The notes beneath the pieces were generated by a model that made no database searches, had not been told where the DNA came from, and worked only from the letters and a program-made list of their open reading frames with translations. Of a stretch of 10,592 bases of DNA, positions 1 to 6,974 are shown piece after piece. The stretch covers positions 25,681-36,272 of the forward strand of contig MAGV01000084.1 of the NCBI GenBank assembly GCA_001717015.1. The letters are read 5' to 3'. The position numbers were made by a program, and so were the translations under genes. How positions within the stretch are numbered: position 1 is the first letter of the stretch; every line of letters begins with the position of its first letter. The DNA is from Candidatus Methanosuratincola petrocarbonis (ex Vanwonterghem et al. 2016) (GTDB lineage Archaea; Thermoproteota; Methanomethylicia; Methanomethylicales; Methanomethylicaceae).

Positions 1-120
1 GAGCTAGACCTCAGAATAAAGACCGTTGAGAAACAGGAACTCAGGCTCAAGCAGCAGCTGGAGGAACTCCGCAAGTCGATAATGGAACAGGTCTCCGGAA
101 GGACGCCCGCTTCTGGGTAG
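1..120 (+). CDS. pfdB: Prefoldin beta subunit, C-terminal end (partial)
   Basis: Frame 1 is open from the window edge to a TAG at 118-120 and gives 39 residues, beginning ELDLRIKTVEKQELRLKQQL. The segment is charged and heptad-like, as expected for the C-terminal coiled-coil arm of a beta-class prefoldin. Prefoldin is the alpha2-beta4 jellyfish-shaped chaperone that passes unfolded proteins to the thermosome. The sequence alone would be too short for a firm call. The identification rests largely on the next gene, DUF3194, which in many archaea directly follows the prefoldin beta gene. The start and body of the gene lie outside the window. Another coiled-coil protein cannot be excluded. Confidence 0.72.
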   Translation, partial: ELDLRIKTVEKQELRLKQQLEELRKSIMEQVSGRTPASG

Positions 121-124
121 TGTT

Positions 125-412
125 GTGGGGTTGCCGCAGCTTTTTTCAAAGAAAGAGATTGAGGAGATCTGCCTCGCTGGGGAGAACGCTGCACGTGAGT
201 ATGTGCTCTCGGTCCTGGATCGGCACCTCATACGCTCACTCAACGTCAGAGTGATGTCGGAGCGGTCCGGTTCAGGTCTGGACTTCAATGCCGATGTCGA
301 AATCGAGGTCGATCCTGTTGTCAACATGGATCTGGAGCAGCTCGCCGAAGCTGCAGCAGACCGTGCTTTAGAAGCAATCGACGAAAAGGTGCGGGCGAAG
401 CGGGTTGCCTGA
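125..412 (+). CDS. DUF3194 family protein
   Basis: This small acidic protein has 95 residues from a GTG start at 125; an in-frame TTG at 131 would remove two residues. It reads as an alpha/beta domain: an N-terminal helix (FSKKEIEEICLAGENAAREY), two beta strands around residues 36-62 (RSLNVRVMSE and LDFNADVEIEVD), then a helix-rich C-terminus. Length, pattern and position fit the archaeal DUF3194 family, which has no established function. It begins 4 bp after the prefoldin beta stop and its last 8 bp overlap the next gene, so the three are probably co-translated. A role linked to prefoldin or protein folding is suggested only by gene order. There are no catalytic motifs or membrane segments. 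Confidence 0.8.
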   Translation: MGLPQLFSKKEIEEICLAGENAAREYVLSVLDRHLIRSLNVRVMSERSGSGLDFNADVEIEVDPVVNMDLEQLAEAAADRALEAIDEKVRAKRVA

Positions 413-1406
413 TCTTCTCGAATTCCTGTCATCATACGGAAGGGTCGTCCTGGTCTGCCACCCAAATGCCGACCCGGACTGCATAGGCTCAGCATATGCG
501 ATCCAGTCTGCCCTCAAGGCGAGAGACCCATCGGTGGTCGTGTCTATCCTCGCGCCGGACGGGGTGAACGCCGCGTCATCTAAGCTTGTTGAGTATCTGA
601 ACATCGAATTCGAATCCTCTTTGGGTGAGGCATGCGAACTTCTGGTGCTAGTCGACATGCCCTCGCTAGACCAGCTACCCGAGGTCAAAGAGCTCGTGCG
701 TAAGAGAAAGATCCCTTACGCAATAATCGACCACCACACCGAGGAGCCGAGCTGCCTCGATGGCGCAGTCTACTCGAGGCTTATGCGTACCTCCTCGACC
801 TGCGAGATCGTCTACCGCTCCATCCCAAAAAAGTACCTCGACAGGCGTGCGATCCAGGCGCTGTTGACCGGTCTCGTCTACGACTCGCGCCGCTTCCTCG
901 TTCAGCCGAATGCGTCTATCAGGGCTGCATTGAAGATGCTACGGAGGGGGGCAGACTTCGCCCTTGCCCTGGAGATGCTGCTCAACGAGCAGGACATCTC
1001 AGAGAGGATAGCGCGCCTCAAGGGGGTTGCAAGGATCAAACTCTACCGAGCAAGGGACTGGATCTTCGCAACTTCGAGCATAGGCGCATTCGAGGCCTCT
1101 GTTGCGCGGTCCCTGACCGACCTGGGTGCCGATCTCGCCCTCGTGGCAAGCAGTGAGGACGGCACATCGCGCATAACAGGGCGCCTGAATGAGAGGTTCC
1201 AGCGGTCGACCTCTCTGAACCTTGCGAGCTGCGTTATGCACCCTCTAGCCGAGCGCTTTTCCGGAAGCGGCGGCGGGCACCCATCCGCGGCAAGCGCAAG
1301 GGTCTCCGCGCCCCCTGATGAGGCAGTCGGCGCGGCCCTGGTCCTGATATCCGAGAAGCTCGGCCTGAAACCCGGCGAGATGAAGGAGATCTCAACCCGT
1401 GATTGA
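405..1406 (+). CDS. DHH/DHHA1 family phosphoesterase (NrnA/RecJ-like)
   Basis: The protein has 333 residues from a TTG start at 405, inside the end of the DUF3194 gene. N-terminal DHH domain: motif I H19-x-N-A-D23-x-D25, motif II LVLVDMPS (D84), the name-giving DHH triad at 109-111 (IIDHHTEE), and D160 in GLVYDSRRF. Together these would form the two-Mn(II) centre. The C-terminal DHHA1 domain carries the substrate-binding GSGGGHPSAA at about 286-295. The family includes nano-RNases that degrade short oligoribonucleotides, pAp phosphatases and c-di-AMP hydrolases; length and layout are closest to NrnA-type stand-alone enzymes. The exact substrate cannot be told from sequence. It is cytosolic, with no signal or membrane segment. 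Start choice is limited: the TTG gives a compact N-terminus just before the first strand (GRVVLVCHP), and overlap suggests translational coupling. Confidence 0.88.
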   Translation: MPDLLEFLSSYGRVVLVCHPNADPDCIGSAYAIQSALKARDPSVVVSILAPDGVNAASSKLVEYLNIEFESSLGEACELLVLVDMPSLDQLPEVKELVRKRKIPYAIIDHHTEEPSCLDGAVYSRLMRTSSTCEIVYRSIPKKYLDRRAIQALLTGLVYDSRRFLVQPNASIRAALKMLRRGADFALALEMLLNEQDISERIARLKGVARIKLYRARDWIFATSSIGAFEASVARSLTDLGADLALVASSEDGTSRITGRLNERFQRSTSLNLASCVMHPLAERFSGSGGGHPSAASARVSAPPDEAVGAALVLISEKLGLKPGEMKEISTRD

Positions 1407-1414
1407 GTAGCTAC

Positions 1415-1422
1415 ATTTATTA
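1415..1422 (+). promoter_or_regulatory. TATA box for the ecfA1-ecfA2-ecfT operon
   Basis: The AT-rich box ATTTATTA lies in the 37-bp gap after the phosphoesterase. Its centre is about 26 bp before 1445, so the transcript should start near the GTG at 1444 and 11 nt before the ATG at 1456. It implies that the importer operon is transcribed separately from the prefoldin group. Confidence 0.55.
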
Positions 1423-1455
1423 GAGCTCCGAATTCTCTGATTAGTGCTCCCGGTG

Positions 1456-2298
1456 ATGGTTTTGGCGATCATTGAGGTTAAAGGGCTCTGCTACACCTAC
1501 CCCGAGTCAGAAACCCCAAGCCTAATCGATGTCAACTTCAAAGCAGAGCCAGGAGAGTTCGTCCTCGTCACCGGACCGAGCGGCTGCGGAAAGACAACCT
1601 TCTGCAGGGCACTGAACGGCCTCATACCGAACTCGTACGGGGGTGACTTCAAAGGGACAGTAGTGGTGGACGGGCTACTGACCACCTCGACACCGGTCTA
1701 CGAGCTGGCCCAGCGGGTGGGGCTGGTCTTCCAGAACCCAGAAAACGAGCTTTTTTGCACCACCGTGGAGCGCGAGGTCGCATTTGGACCTGAGAACTTG
1801 GCTCTCCCGAGGGAAGAGATCGCAATGCGCGTCGAGGAGGCGCTCGAGATTGTTGGCATATCGCACCTGAAGGAGAAATCCCCTGAGGAGCTCTCTGGGG
1901 GAGAGCAGCAGAAGGTTGCGATCGCGGCGCTTCTGGCAATGAAGCCGAAAGTACTCGTCCTCGATGAGCCTACCGCCAATCTTGATCCAGTTAGTGCCAA
2001 GTCGGTTCTGGAGCTGATGCACAGGCTGAACAAAAATGGGGTCACAGTCATACTCGTCGAGCACAGGCTGGAGATGATCAGCCACTTGGTCGACAGGTGC
2101 GTGGTCTTCGAAGGTGGGCGCATAGTTGCCGATGGATCGCCCAGGGAAGTGCTCTACTCCGATAAGGTCTCCGAGCTTGGGGTCGGTCTCCCTAAGATAG
2201 TCCAGGTCTCCAGGCGCCTTTCCGGTCTCATTGGCGAACAGCTAAGGTTTCTGACTTCCGATGAGCTCGCTTCCTATGTGAGGGGGAGGTTGCATTGA
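1456..2298 (+). CDS. ecfA1: ECF transporter ATPase subunit EcfA1 (CbiO-like)
   Basis: This is an ABC-type ATPase of 280 residues from the ATG at 1456. In-frame GTGs at 1444 and 1453 are alternatives, and the TATA position would allow a leaderless start at 1444. Motifs in order: Walker A GPSGCGKTT (40-48), Q-loop FQNPENELF, signature LSGGEQQ starting at L146, Walker B VLVLDEPTANLD with D170/E171, and H203 in VEHR. The Q-loop text and the EHR form of the H-loop are typical of energy-coupling factor ATPases. It should pair with EcfA2 as a heterodimer on the cytosolic face and drive the EcfT scaffold. The gene is followed with a 4-bp overlap by ecfA2. The substrate (a vitamin or metal such as cobalt or nickel) is not deducible because no S component is present. 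Confidence 0.9.
   Translation: MVLAIIEVKGLCYTYPESETPSLIDVNFKAEPGEFVLVTGPSGCGKTTFCRALNGLIPNSYGGDFKGTVVVDGLLTTSTPVYELAQRVGLVFQNPENELFCTTVEREVAFGPENLALPREEIAMRVEEALEIVGISHLKEKSPEELSGGEQQKVAIAALLAMKPKVLVLDEPTANLDPVSAKSVLELMHRLNKNGVTVILVEHRLEMISHLVDRCVVFEGGRIVADGSPREVLYSDKVSELGVGLPKIVQVSRRLSGLIGEQLRFLTSDELASYVRGRLH
2285..2290 (+). promoter_or_regulatory. Shine-Dalgarno site deciding the TTG start of ecfA2
   Basis: GGAGGT lies 4 nt before the TTG at 2295 and inside the last codons of ecfA1. It is a strong match to the archaeal anti-Shine-Dalgarno sequence and supports the overlapping TTG as the true start. Confidence 0.7.
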
Positions 2299-3110
2299 TC
2301 AGAATAGAAGGCGTCACATACTCCTATGGCGACGGGATTAACGCGCTCGATGGAGTGGACTTGGAGGTCAAGGATTCGGAGCTCCTGGCGATTGTTGGGG
2401 AGAACGGCGCTGGCAAGACGACACTCGTCAAGCACCTAAACGGGCTCCTCAAGCCCCAGCGCGGGAGAGTCATCGTAGAAGGGGTTGACACAAAGGAGAC
2501 CACCGTTGCTACGCTGGCGAAGAAGGTCGGCCTCGTCTTCCAAAACCCTGACCACATGCTCTTTGCAGAGACCGTCGAGAAGGAGCTCTCCTTCGCGCTG
2601 ACCAACTTCGGGCTGCCGCCAGAGGAGATCGCTAAGCGAGTGGAGTGGGCTCTGATCGAATTCAAGCTCTCCAATTACCGCGACCGGTCCCCATTCACGC
2701 TGAGCGGCGGTGAGAAGAAGCGCGTTTCATTGGCATCAGTTCTGTGCTATGACCCCCAGATAATCGTGCTCGATGAGCCAACAACGGGGCAGGACAGCCT
2801 CCAGAAGACAAGGCTGGCCTCCACACTCGCCAATCTGAACAGACAGGGGAAGACCGTGATCGTGGTGACGCACGATATCGAATTCGTAGCGGACTTCATA
2901 CCGAGGGTCGTCGTGATGTCCAGGGGGAAGATCATCGCAGACGGCCCGACCGAAGAGATCCTGATTAGGAAAGATGTCATGGAAGCCTCCTCAATATTGC
3001 CGCCGCAACTGGCAGAGCTCTCTTGGAAAATGGGGCTGAACTCCCCCTCAATCAACACCGATATGATTGTCGAAGAGATTAGGCAGATGCTGCGAGGCGA
3101 GCAAAAATGA
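2295..3110 (+). CDS. ecfA2: ECF transporter ATPase subunit EcfA2 (CbiO-like)
   Basis: This second ABC ATPase of the module has 271 residues from a TTG start in a TTGA overlap with ecfA1. Motifs: Walker A GENGAGKTT (35-43), Q-loop Q83 in VFQNPDHMLF, signature LSGGEKKR (136-143), Walker B IIVLDEPTTGQD with D160/E161, and H193 in VTHD. All catalytic positions are intact in both ATPases, so both nucleotide sites could be active. The C-terminal roughly 50 residues after the nucleotide-binding core (ILPPQLAELSWKMG and onward) match the extra C-terminal segment found in EcfA subunits, which helps dimerisation. The next gene, ecfT, again overlaps by 4 bp (ATGA), consistent with fixed stoichiometry of the complex. 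Confidence 0.9.
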   Translation: MIRIEGVTYSYGDGINALDGVDLEVKDSELLAIVGENGAGKTTLVKHLNGLLKPQRGRVIVEGVDTKETTVATLAKKVGLVFQNPDHMLFAETVEKELSFALTNFGLPPEEIAKRVEWALIEFKLSNYRDRSPFTLSGGEKKRVSLASVLCYDPQIIVLDEPTTGQDSLQKTRLASTLANLNRQGKTVIVVTHDIEFVADFIPRVVVMSRGKIIADGPTEEILIRKDVMEASSILPPQLAELSWKMGLNSPSINTDMIVEEIRQMLRGEQK

Positions 3111-3856
3111 AAGTCTTCAAGGCTTTCGAGTACAGGAGGGGATCAACGATCCTCCACAGGATCGATCCCCGTTCCAAGCTGGTCTACCTGATTCTCTTCA
3201 CCTCGCTCACCGTGTATTTCACAAAGCCGCTGGCACTCCTCATTATCTTCCTGTCTTTCTTGCCGATGGTACACGTCGGCAAGATATCGACCAGGTGGAG
3301 CCAGTCCTTGAGGGGATCACTGTTCTTCATTGTCTTCATATTCGTCTTCAACTTCGTCCCCACTGCCTATTACTCGGGAAATCTATTCGACGCCGCAATC
3401 TCGGCAATAGCAATGTCCCTCCGGTTCCTCAACCTAATCTCCGTCTTCTCGATATTCTTCTTGACCACTTCGCCTGAAGACCTGACCCAATCCATGGTTC
3501 AGCTCAAAATCCCCTACGACTATGCCCTCACGTTCAATATGGCCATGCGGTTCGTCCCCACCCTGAGCAGGGAGGCGCAGTACATAATGGATGCGCAGCG
3601 CTCGAGGGGGCTCGAGATGGAGAGGGGGAATTTTGTCTCGAGGATCAGGAACTATATCCCGGTCCTCATACCGCTCATAATCAGCTCCTTCCGCAGGGCT
3701 GAACTGGTCGCCGACGCAATGGAGTCTCGTGCATTCGGGGCCAGCAAAAAGAGGACTTCGCTGTACGTCCTGAAGATGGGTCGCGGCGACCTCCTGTTCG
3801 TCTCGGCTGCCATTGGTTCAGCTCTGGTGTTGTTCGCGGTCAATCTGCTCCTGTGA
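3107..3856 (+). CDS. ecfT: ECF transporter transmembrane scaffold EcfT (CbiQ-like)
   Basis: This integral membrane protein has 249 residues from an ATG at 3107 that overlaps the ecfA2 stop. A GAGG at 3094-3097 is a plausible ribosome site. The N-terminal HRIDPRSKL (17-25) is the conserved EcfT/CbiQ opening. Hydrophobic spans lie at about 25-40, 41-57, 70-86, 97-121 and 229-247. The cytoplasmic coupling helices carry the two Arg motifs that dock into the ATPase grooves: AQRSRGLE (163-170) and AMESRAFGA (204-212), the second with Ala in place of the common Gly. EcfT connects the two ATPases to a substrate-binding S component and toppling of S moves the substrate. No S component lies within the window, so this is a shared (group II-type) module or the S gene is elsewhere. 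Confidence 0.9.
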   Translation: MKVFKAFEYRRGSTILHRIDPRSKLVYLILFTSLTVYFTKPLALLIIFLSFLPMVHVGKISTRWSQSLRGSLFFIVFIFVFNFVPTAYYSGNLFDAAISAIAMSLRFLNLISVFSIFFLTTSPEDLTQSMVQLKIPYDYALTFNMAMRFVPTLSREAQYIMDAQRSRGLEMERGNFVSRIRNYIPVLIPLIISSFRRAELVADAMESRAFGASKKRTSLYVLKMGRGDLLFVSAAIGSALVLFAVNLLL

Positions 3857-3876
3857 TTCGATGGTGTCCGATAACT

Positions 3877-3970
3877 GCCTTTCGCCAAAAAGGCGGGAAG
3901 TTGCCCAACATGGGGCAAAGCAAGCCCGTACCCTTCACCGAAGGGACGGGAGGATGTCAGCTGCCGACAG
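3877..3970 (+). other. Cluster of four potential hairpins between ecfT and hxlB
   Basis: The 154-bp gap after ecfT has no supported gene. It contains successive inverted repeats: CGCC/GGCG at 3883-3886/3892-3895 around an AAAAA loop (or alternatively GCCTT/AAGGC at 3877-3881/3890-3894); TTGCCC/GGGCAA at 3901-3906/3913-3918; an 11-bp stem CCCGT-A-CCCTTC with GAAGGG-ACGGG at 3925-3936/3940-3950 with one bulged A and a 3-nt loop; and TGTC/GACA at 3955-3958/3966-3969. The frame of the following gene runs open through here but its translation is unlike the enzyme family. It could be the structured 3' end of the ecf mRNA, a small RNA, or a processing site. No known riboswitch core was recognised. 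Confidence 0.4.
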
Positions 3971-3971
3971 A

Positions 3972-3979
3972 GTTAAATT
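3972..3979 (+). promoter_or_regulatory. TATA box for hxlB
   Basis: GTTAAATT is centred about 25 bp before position 4001, which would leave a leader of roughly 10 nt before the ATG at 4011. This supports that ATG over the upstream open frame and over the internal ATG at 4044. Confidence 0.5.
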
Positions 3980-4010
3980 GCCGAAAAATTCTACTCCTTC
4001 TCTGAGACTT

Positions 4011-4622
4011 ATGTCGTCAAAAGACTGTCTGGTTAAGTGCTTCATGCGGGAGATGGCAAACTACGTCCTGTACGCATCGAAGGTCATTGATGACGATGAG
4101 GTGGAGAATGCAATTTCATTGCTCATCGATACCAAAAGGGACGGCAAGAAGATAATGGTCATTGGCGCAGGCAGGTCAGGTCTTGCTGGAAAGGCATTTG
4201 CTATGCGCCTGATGCACCTGGGCTTCAATGTCTATGTCTTCGGAGAGACCATAACGCCTGCCCTCGGACAGGGGGACCTCATAATATCGATCTCAGGGTC
4301 AGGCACAACCAGGATGGTCGTGACCTCCGCGACGGCTGGAAAGGAGATCGGGGCTAAGATACTCGCGATAACCTCCCACAGGGACTCCTCTTTGGCAAAG
4401 CTCTCCGATCAGTGCATAATAATCCCTGGCAGGACAAAGATGGCAGCAGAGGATGACTATGTGATCCGGCAGATACTCGGGTCCCATGAGCCCCTCGCGC
4501 CTCTGGGCACGCTCTTCGAGGTGACCCTGAACATATTCCTCGACAGCCTTGTGGCTGAACTCATGCAGCGGCTTGGCGCTACCGAGACCGACCTAAAGAA
4601 GCGGCACGCCACGATCGAGTGA
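4011..4622 (+). CDS. hxlB: 6-phospho-3-hexuloisomerase (PHI, SIS domain)
   Basis: The protein has 203 residues and consists of one SIS sugar-isomerase domain. Family text is clear: IGAGRSGLAGKAFAMRLMHL (51-70), VYVFGETITPAL, the phosphate loop ISGSGTT (94-100), ITSHRDSSLAKLSD, then GSHEPLAPLGTLFE (157-170), whose Glu170 is the likely catalytic base, and the C-terminal KRHATIE. PHI interconverts 3-hexulose-6-phosphate and fructose-6-phosphate. In archaea it usually acts with 3-hexulose-6-phosphate synthase in the reverse ribulose monophosphate route to make ribulose-5-phosphate and formaldehyde. The synthase gene is not in this window. Length is slightly above the usual 180-200 because of the N-terminal segment; an in-frame ATG at 4044 would give 192 residues. 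The ATG at 4011 fits the TATA spacing. It appears to be a single-gene unit. Confidence 0.88.
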   Translation: MSSKDCLVKCFMREMANYVLYASKVIDDDEVENAISLLIDTKRDGKKIMVIGAGRSGLAGKAFAMRLMHLGFNVYVFGETITPALGQGDLIISISGSGTTRMVVTSATAGKEIGAKILAITSHRDSSLAKLSDQCIIIPGRTKMAAEDDYVIRQILGSHEPLAPLGTLFEVTLNIFLDSLVAELMQRLGATETDLKKRHATIE

Positions 4623-4648
4623 CACGCCTCTGTTTTACCTTAGGCTAA

Positions 4649-4687
4649 CAGGGGGCTGATCCGTAAGCGTTTTTCTTCCGCCCCCTG
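4649..4687 (+). terminator. GC-rich inverted repeat with T-run, after hxlB
   Basis: CAGGGGGC at 4649-4656 and GCCCCCTG at 4680-4687 are perfect 8-bp complements separated by 23 nt that contain a T-run (4670-4674). It lies 26 bp after the hxlB stop and ends 15 bp before the EF-2 TATA box. The T-run is in the loop rather than after the stem, so termination would rely on the archaeal oligo-T signal. A regulatory hairpin or operator for EF-2 is an alternative. Confidence 0.45.
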
Positions 4688-4702
4688 GGCTCGATTAAGA
4701 AA

Positions 4703-4712
4703 CTTTTAAAAA
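4703..4712 (+). promoter_or_regulatory. fusA: TATA box for the EF-2 gene
   Basis: CTTTTAAAAA is a strong archaeal TATA box. Its centre predicts a transcript start near 4734, giving a leader of about 17 nt before the TTG at 4751. A transcript starting there would exclude the longer open frame that begins at 4718. Confidence 0.7.
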
Positions 4713-4738
4713 CCAGCTTGCGTTTCGCCTTTTGTAGC

Positions 4739-4742
4739 GAGG
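4739..4742 (+). promoter_or_regulatory. Ribosome binding site supporting the TTG start of EF-2
   Basis: GAGG (in GCGAGGCGTG) sits 8 nt before the TTG at 4751, the usual spacing. This and the match of the resulting N-terminus to archaeal EF-2 decide the start. Confidence 0.6.
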
Positions 4743-4750
4743 CGTGTAAA

Positions 4751-6958
4751 TTGCCGAAGTATAAACAGACTGAAGAAATCATAAAACTCATGAGCAATAA
4801 GCTCAACGTCAGGAACATCGGTACCCTTGCGCACGTGGATCATGGGAAGACGACTCTCTCGGACAGCCTGCTCGCAGGCGCGGGCCTGATATCCCAGAAG
4901 ATCGCCGCGCAGGCACTCGCGCTCGATTATGTGGAGATCGAGCAGCTGAGGCAGATGACCGTCAAGGCTGCGAACGTAAGCCTTCTCCACGAGAAGAATG
5001 ACCAGAACTACGTCATCAACTTGATTGACACCCCAGGACACGTGGACTTCACGGGGCACGTCACCAGGTCCCTCAGGGTAATGGACGGGGGGATAGTCGT
5101 CGTTGACAGCGTCGAGGGCGTGATGACCCAGACAGAGACCGTCCTGAGGCAGGCAATGGACGAGAAGGTCAGGCCGCTACTCTACGTGAACAAGGTGGAC
5201 CGGCTGATAAAAGAGCTCAGGCTGAGCCCCCAGGAGATATTGGAGCGGCTGCTCAAGATCATACGGGACTTCAATGCCCTTCTTGAGACATACGCCGATC
5301 CGGAATTCAAGGACAAGTGGAAGGTGAACCCAGACAAGGGCCAGGTCGCATTCGGTTCTGCCCTCCACAAGTGGGGCTTCACGCTCCCTATCATAAAGGC
5401 CAAGGGTATGAAATTCTCAGACGTGATCGATGCCTACAATAAGGGCGAGATAGAGCGCCTGCAGAAGGAGTTCCCTCTGCACATCGCAATCTTGGATATG
5501 GCTGTCGACCATGTCCCCAACCCAGTCGAGGCGCAGAAGTACAGGATCCCAAAGATCTGGAGGGGCGACATAAACTCGCCGATCGGGCAGGCAATGCTCA
5601 ACTGCGACGAGAACGGCCCCCTCGTGATCTGCGTTAACAAGGTCATCGTTGATCCCCACGCGGGCCCAGTCGTCACCGGGAGGATATTCTCCGGCACAAT
5701 ACACGAGGGTGAGCAGCTCTACGGCCTGATGTCAAAGAGCGAAGGCAGGGTGCAGCAGGTCAGCCTCTACATGGGCCCATACCGCGAGATCTGCCCTGAG
5801 ATGGCCTCGGGCAACATTGTGGCGCTCCTAGGTCTTGACAATGCTCGTGCAGGCGAGACCCTCGTGAGGCCTGCTGACAAGGATGCGATGTTCCCGTTCG
5901 AGAAGATGAAGTACATAAGCGACCCGGTCGTGACAGTGGCGATCGAGCCGAAATACAGCAGGGACCTGCCGAAGCTGATCGACGCTCTCCACAAGATGGC
6001 CATCGAGGATCCGACGCTGTCAGTCAAGATCAACCAGGAGACCGGCGAGTACCTCATCGCTGGCATGGGTAGCCTCCACCTCGAGATTGCACTGTGGGAT
6101 TTGAAGCAGAGGACAGGCGGAATAGAGATCACCACCACCCCGCCGATCGTCGTGTACAGGGAGAGCCTCACCGGAGCAGGAGGCCCGTTCGAGGGCAAGT
6201 CCCCGAACAAGCACAACCGCCTCTACCTGAAGGTTGAGCCGCTCAACCAGGAGACGATCGACCTGATACAGCAGGGTATCATATACGAGGACATGGACTC
6301 CAAGGAGAGGGCCAGGATCCTTAGGGAGAAGGCAGGCTGGGACAACGAGGAGGCGAAGGGCATATGGGCAATCGACAGTTATGTCAACGTCTTGGTCGAT
6401 GCCACCAAGGGTCTGCAGTACATCCGCGAGATCAAGGACACCATTATCCAGGCCTTCCGCCTCAACGTCTCAGAGGGCCCGCTTGCGAGGGAGCCGATCA
6501 GAGGCCTCAAGGTACTGCTCGTCGACGCGAATGTCCACGAGGACCCAGCTCACAGGGGGCCTGGGCAGATAATGCCGGCGATGCGGGACGCAATGTTCTG
6601 CGGCTTCCTCTCATGCAACCCAATACTCCTCGAGCCCATCATCAAGCTCGACATGAAGGTGCCCCAGGACTTCTTGGGAGGCGTCACTCGGATCGTGGCA
6701 GGTAAGCGTGGCAAGATAATAAGCATGGACCAGGTCGGCCAGGTGATGCACCTCGTCTCGGAGATACCCGTTTCGGAGACATTCGACCTGTCCGATCAGC
6801 TCAGGAGCGCGACCGCGGGCAAGGCATTCTGGGGGACAGAATTCGCCAGGTGGTCACCCGTCCCGTCGAGCCTGCTTGCTGACACAATCAAGAAGATCCG
6901 GGAAAGGAAAGGCCTCTCGCCAAACCCGCCAACACCGCAGGAATTCATGTCGATGTGA
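4751..6958 (+). CDS. fusA: Translation elongation factor EF-2
   Basis: This GTPase drives ribosomal translocation. It has 735 residues, the normal archaeal EF-2 length. The TTG start gives MPKYKQTEEIIKLM, the usual archaeal opening; starting at the ATG at 4791 would remove a conserved helix. G domain: G1 AHVDHGKTT (27-35), switch I RQMTVKAAN (from R67, effector Thr70), G3 DTPGHVDF (93-100), G4 NKVD (147-150) and GSALHKWGF. Later domains carry DPHAGPVVTGRIFSG (domain II), YRESL and EGKSPNKHNR, and domain IV with VHEDPAHRGPGQIMPA. His601 there is the expected site of diphthamide modification. The C-terminus AFWGTEFARWSPVP is typical. Switch I reads RQMT where many EF-2 proteins have RGIT. It has its own promoter and an oligo-T terminator, so it is probably monocistronic. 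Confidence 0.97.
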   Translation: MPKYKQTEEIIKLMSNKLNVRNIGTLAHVDHGKTTLSDSLLAGAGLISQKIAAQALALDYVEIEQLRQMTVKAANVSLLHEKNDQNYVINLIDTPGHVDFTGHVTRSLRVMDGGIVVVDSVEGVMTQTETVLRQAMDEKVRPLLYVNKVDRLIKELRLSPQEILERLLKIIRDFNALLETYADPEFKDKWKVNPDKGQVAFGSALHKWGFTLPIIKAKGMKFSDVIDAYNKGEIERLQKEFPLHIAILDMAVDHVPNPVEAQKYRIPKIWRGDINSPIGQAMLNCDENGPLVICVNKVIVDPHAGPVVTGRIFSGTIHEGEQLYGLMSKSEGRVQQVSLYMGPYREICPEMASGNIVALLGLDNARAGETLVRPADKDAMFPFEKMKYISDPVVTVAIEPKYSRDLPKLIDALHKMAIEDPTLSVKINQETGEYLIAGMGSLHLEIALWDLKQRTGGIEITTTPPIVVYRESLTGAGGPFEGKSPNKHNRLYLKVEPLNQETIDLIQQGIIYEDMDSKERARILREKAGWDNEEAKGIWAIDSYVNVLVDATKGLQYIREIKDTIIQAFRLNVSEGPLAREPIRGLKVLLVDANVHEDPAHRGPGQIMPAMRDAMFCGFLSCNPILLEPIIKLDMKVPQDFLGGVTRIVAGKRGKIISMDQVGQVMHLVSEIPVSETFDLSDQLRSATAGKAFWGTEFARWSPVPSSLLADTIKKIRERKGLSPNPPTPQEFMSM

Positions 6959-6974
6959 GGCGGCATCCCTCCCC

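Noticed and set aside
4..495. A 163-codon open frame on the minus strand
   Set aside because: It lies antisense to prefoldin beta, DUF3194 and the DHH gene, and is low-complexity Ser/Arg-rich, the typical mirror of GC-rich coding sequence.
3067..3477. A 136-codon open frame on the plus strand overlapping ecfT in another frame
   Set aside because: The ecfT frame has membrane spans and family motifs throughout; this frame has none.
3856..3900. Fluoride riboswitch-like words (CGATGG, AACTGCC, GGC)
   Set aside because: The 3' GCTGATG element and the pseudoknot partner of GGTGTC are missing, and the downstream gene is not a fluoride transporter.
3877..3970. Cobalamin riboswitch, suggested by GGGAAG and the neighbouring ECF genes
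   Set aside because: The conserved B12-box and GCCACTG elements are absent, and the region is downstream of the transporter, not upstream.
3813..4010. Upstream extension of hxlB in the same frame
   Set aside because: It would begin inside ecfT, its translation is Cys/Arg-rich and unlike the family, and the TATA box at 3972 lies inside it.
4718..4750. Start of EF-2 at a TTG at 4718
   Set aside because: The predicted transcript begins near 4734, and the TTG at 4751 has a ribosome site and gives the family N-terminus MPKYKQ.
6364..6705. A 113-codon plus-strand open frame inside EF-2
   Set aside because: It is a frame-shifted shadow of the highly conserved EF-2 domain IV region.
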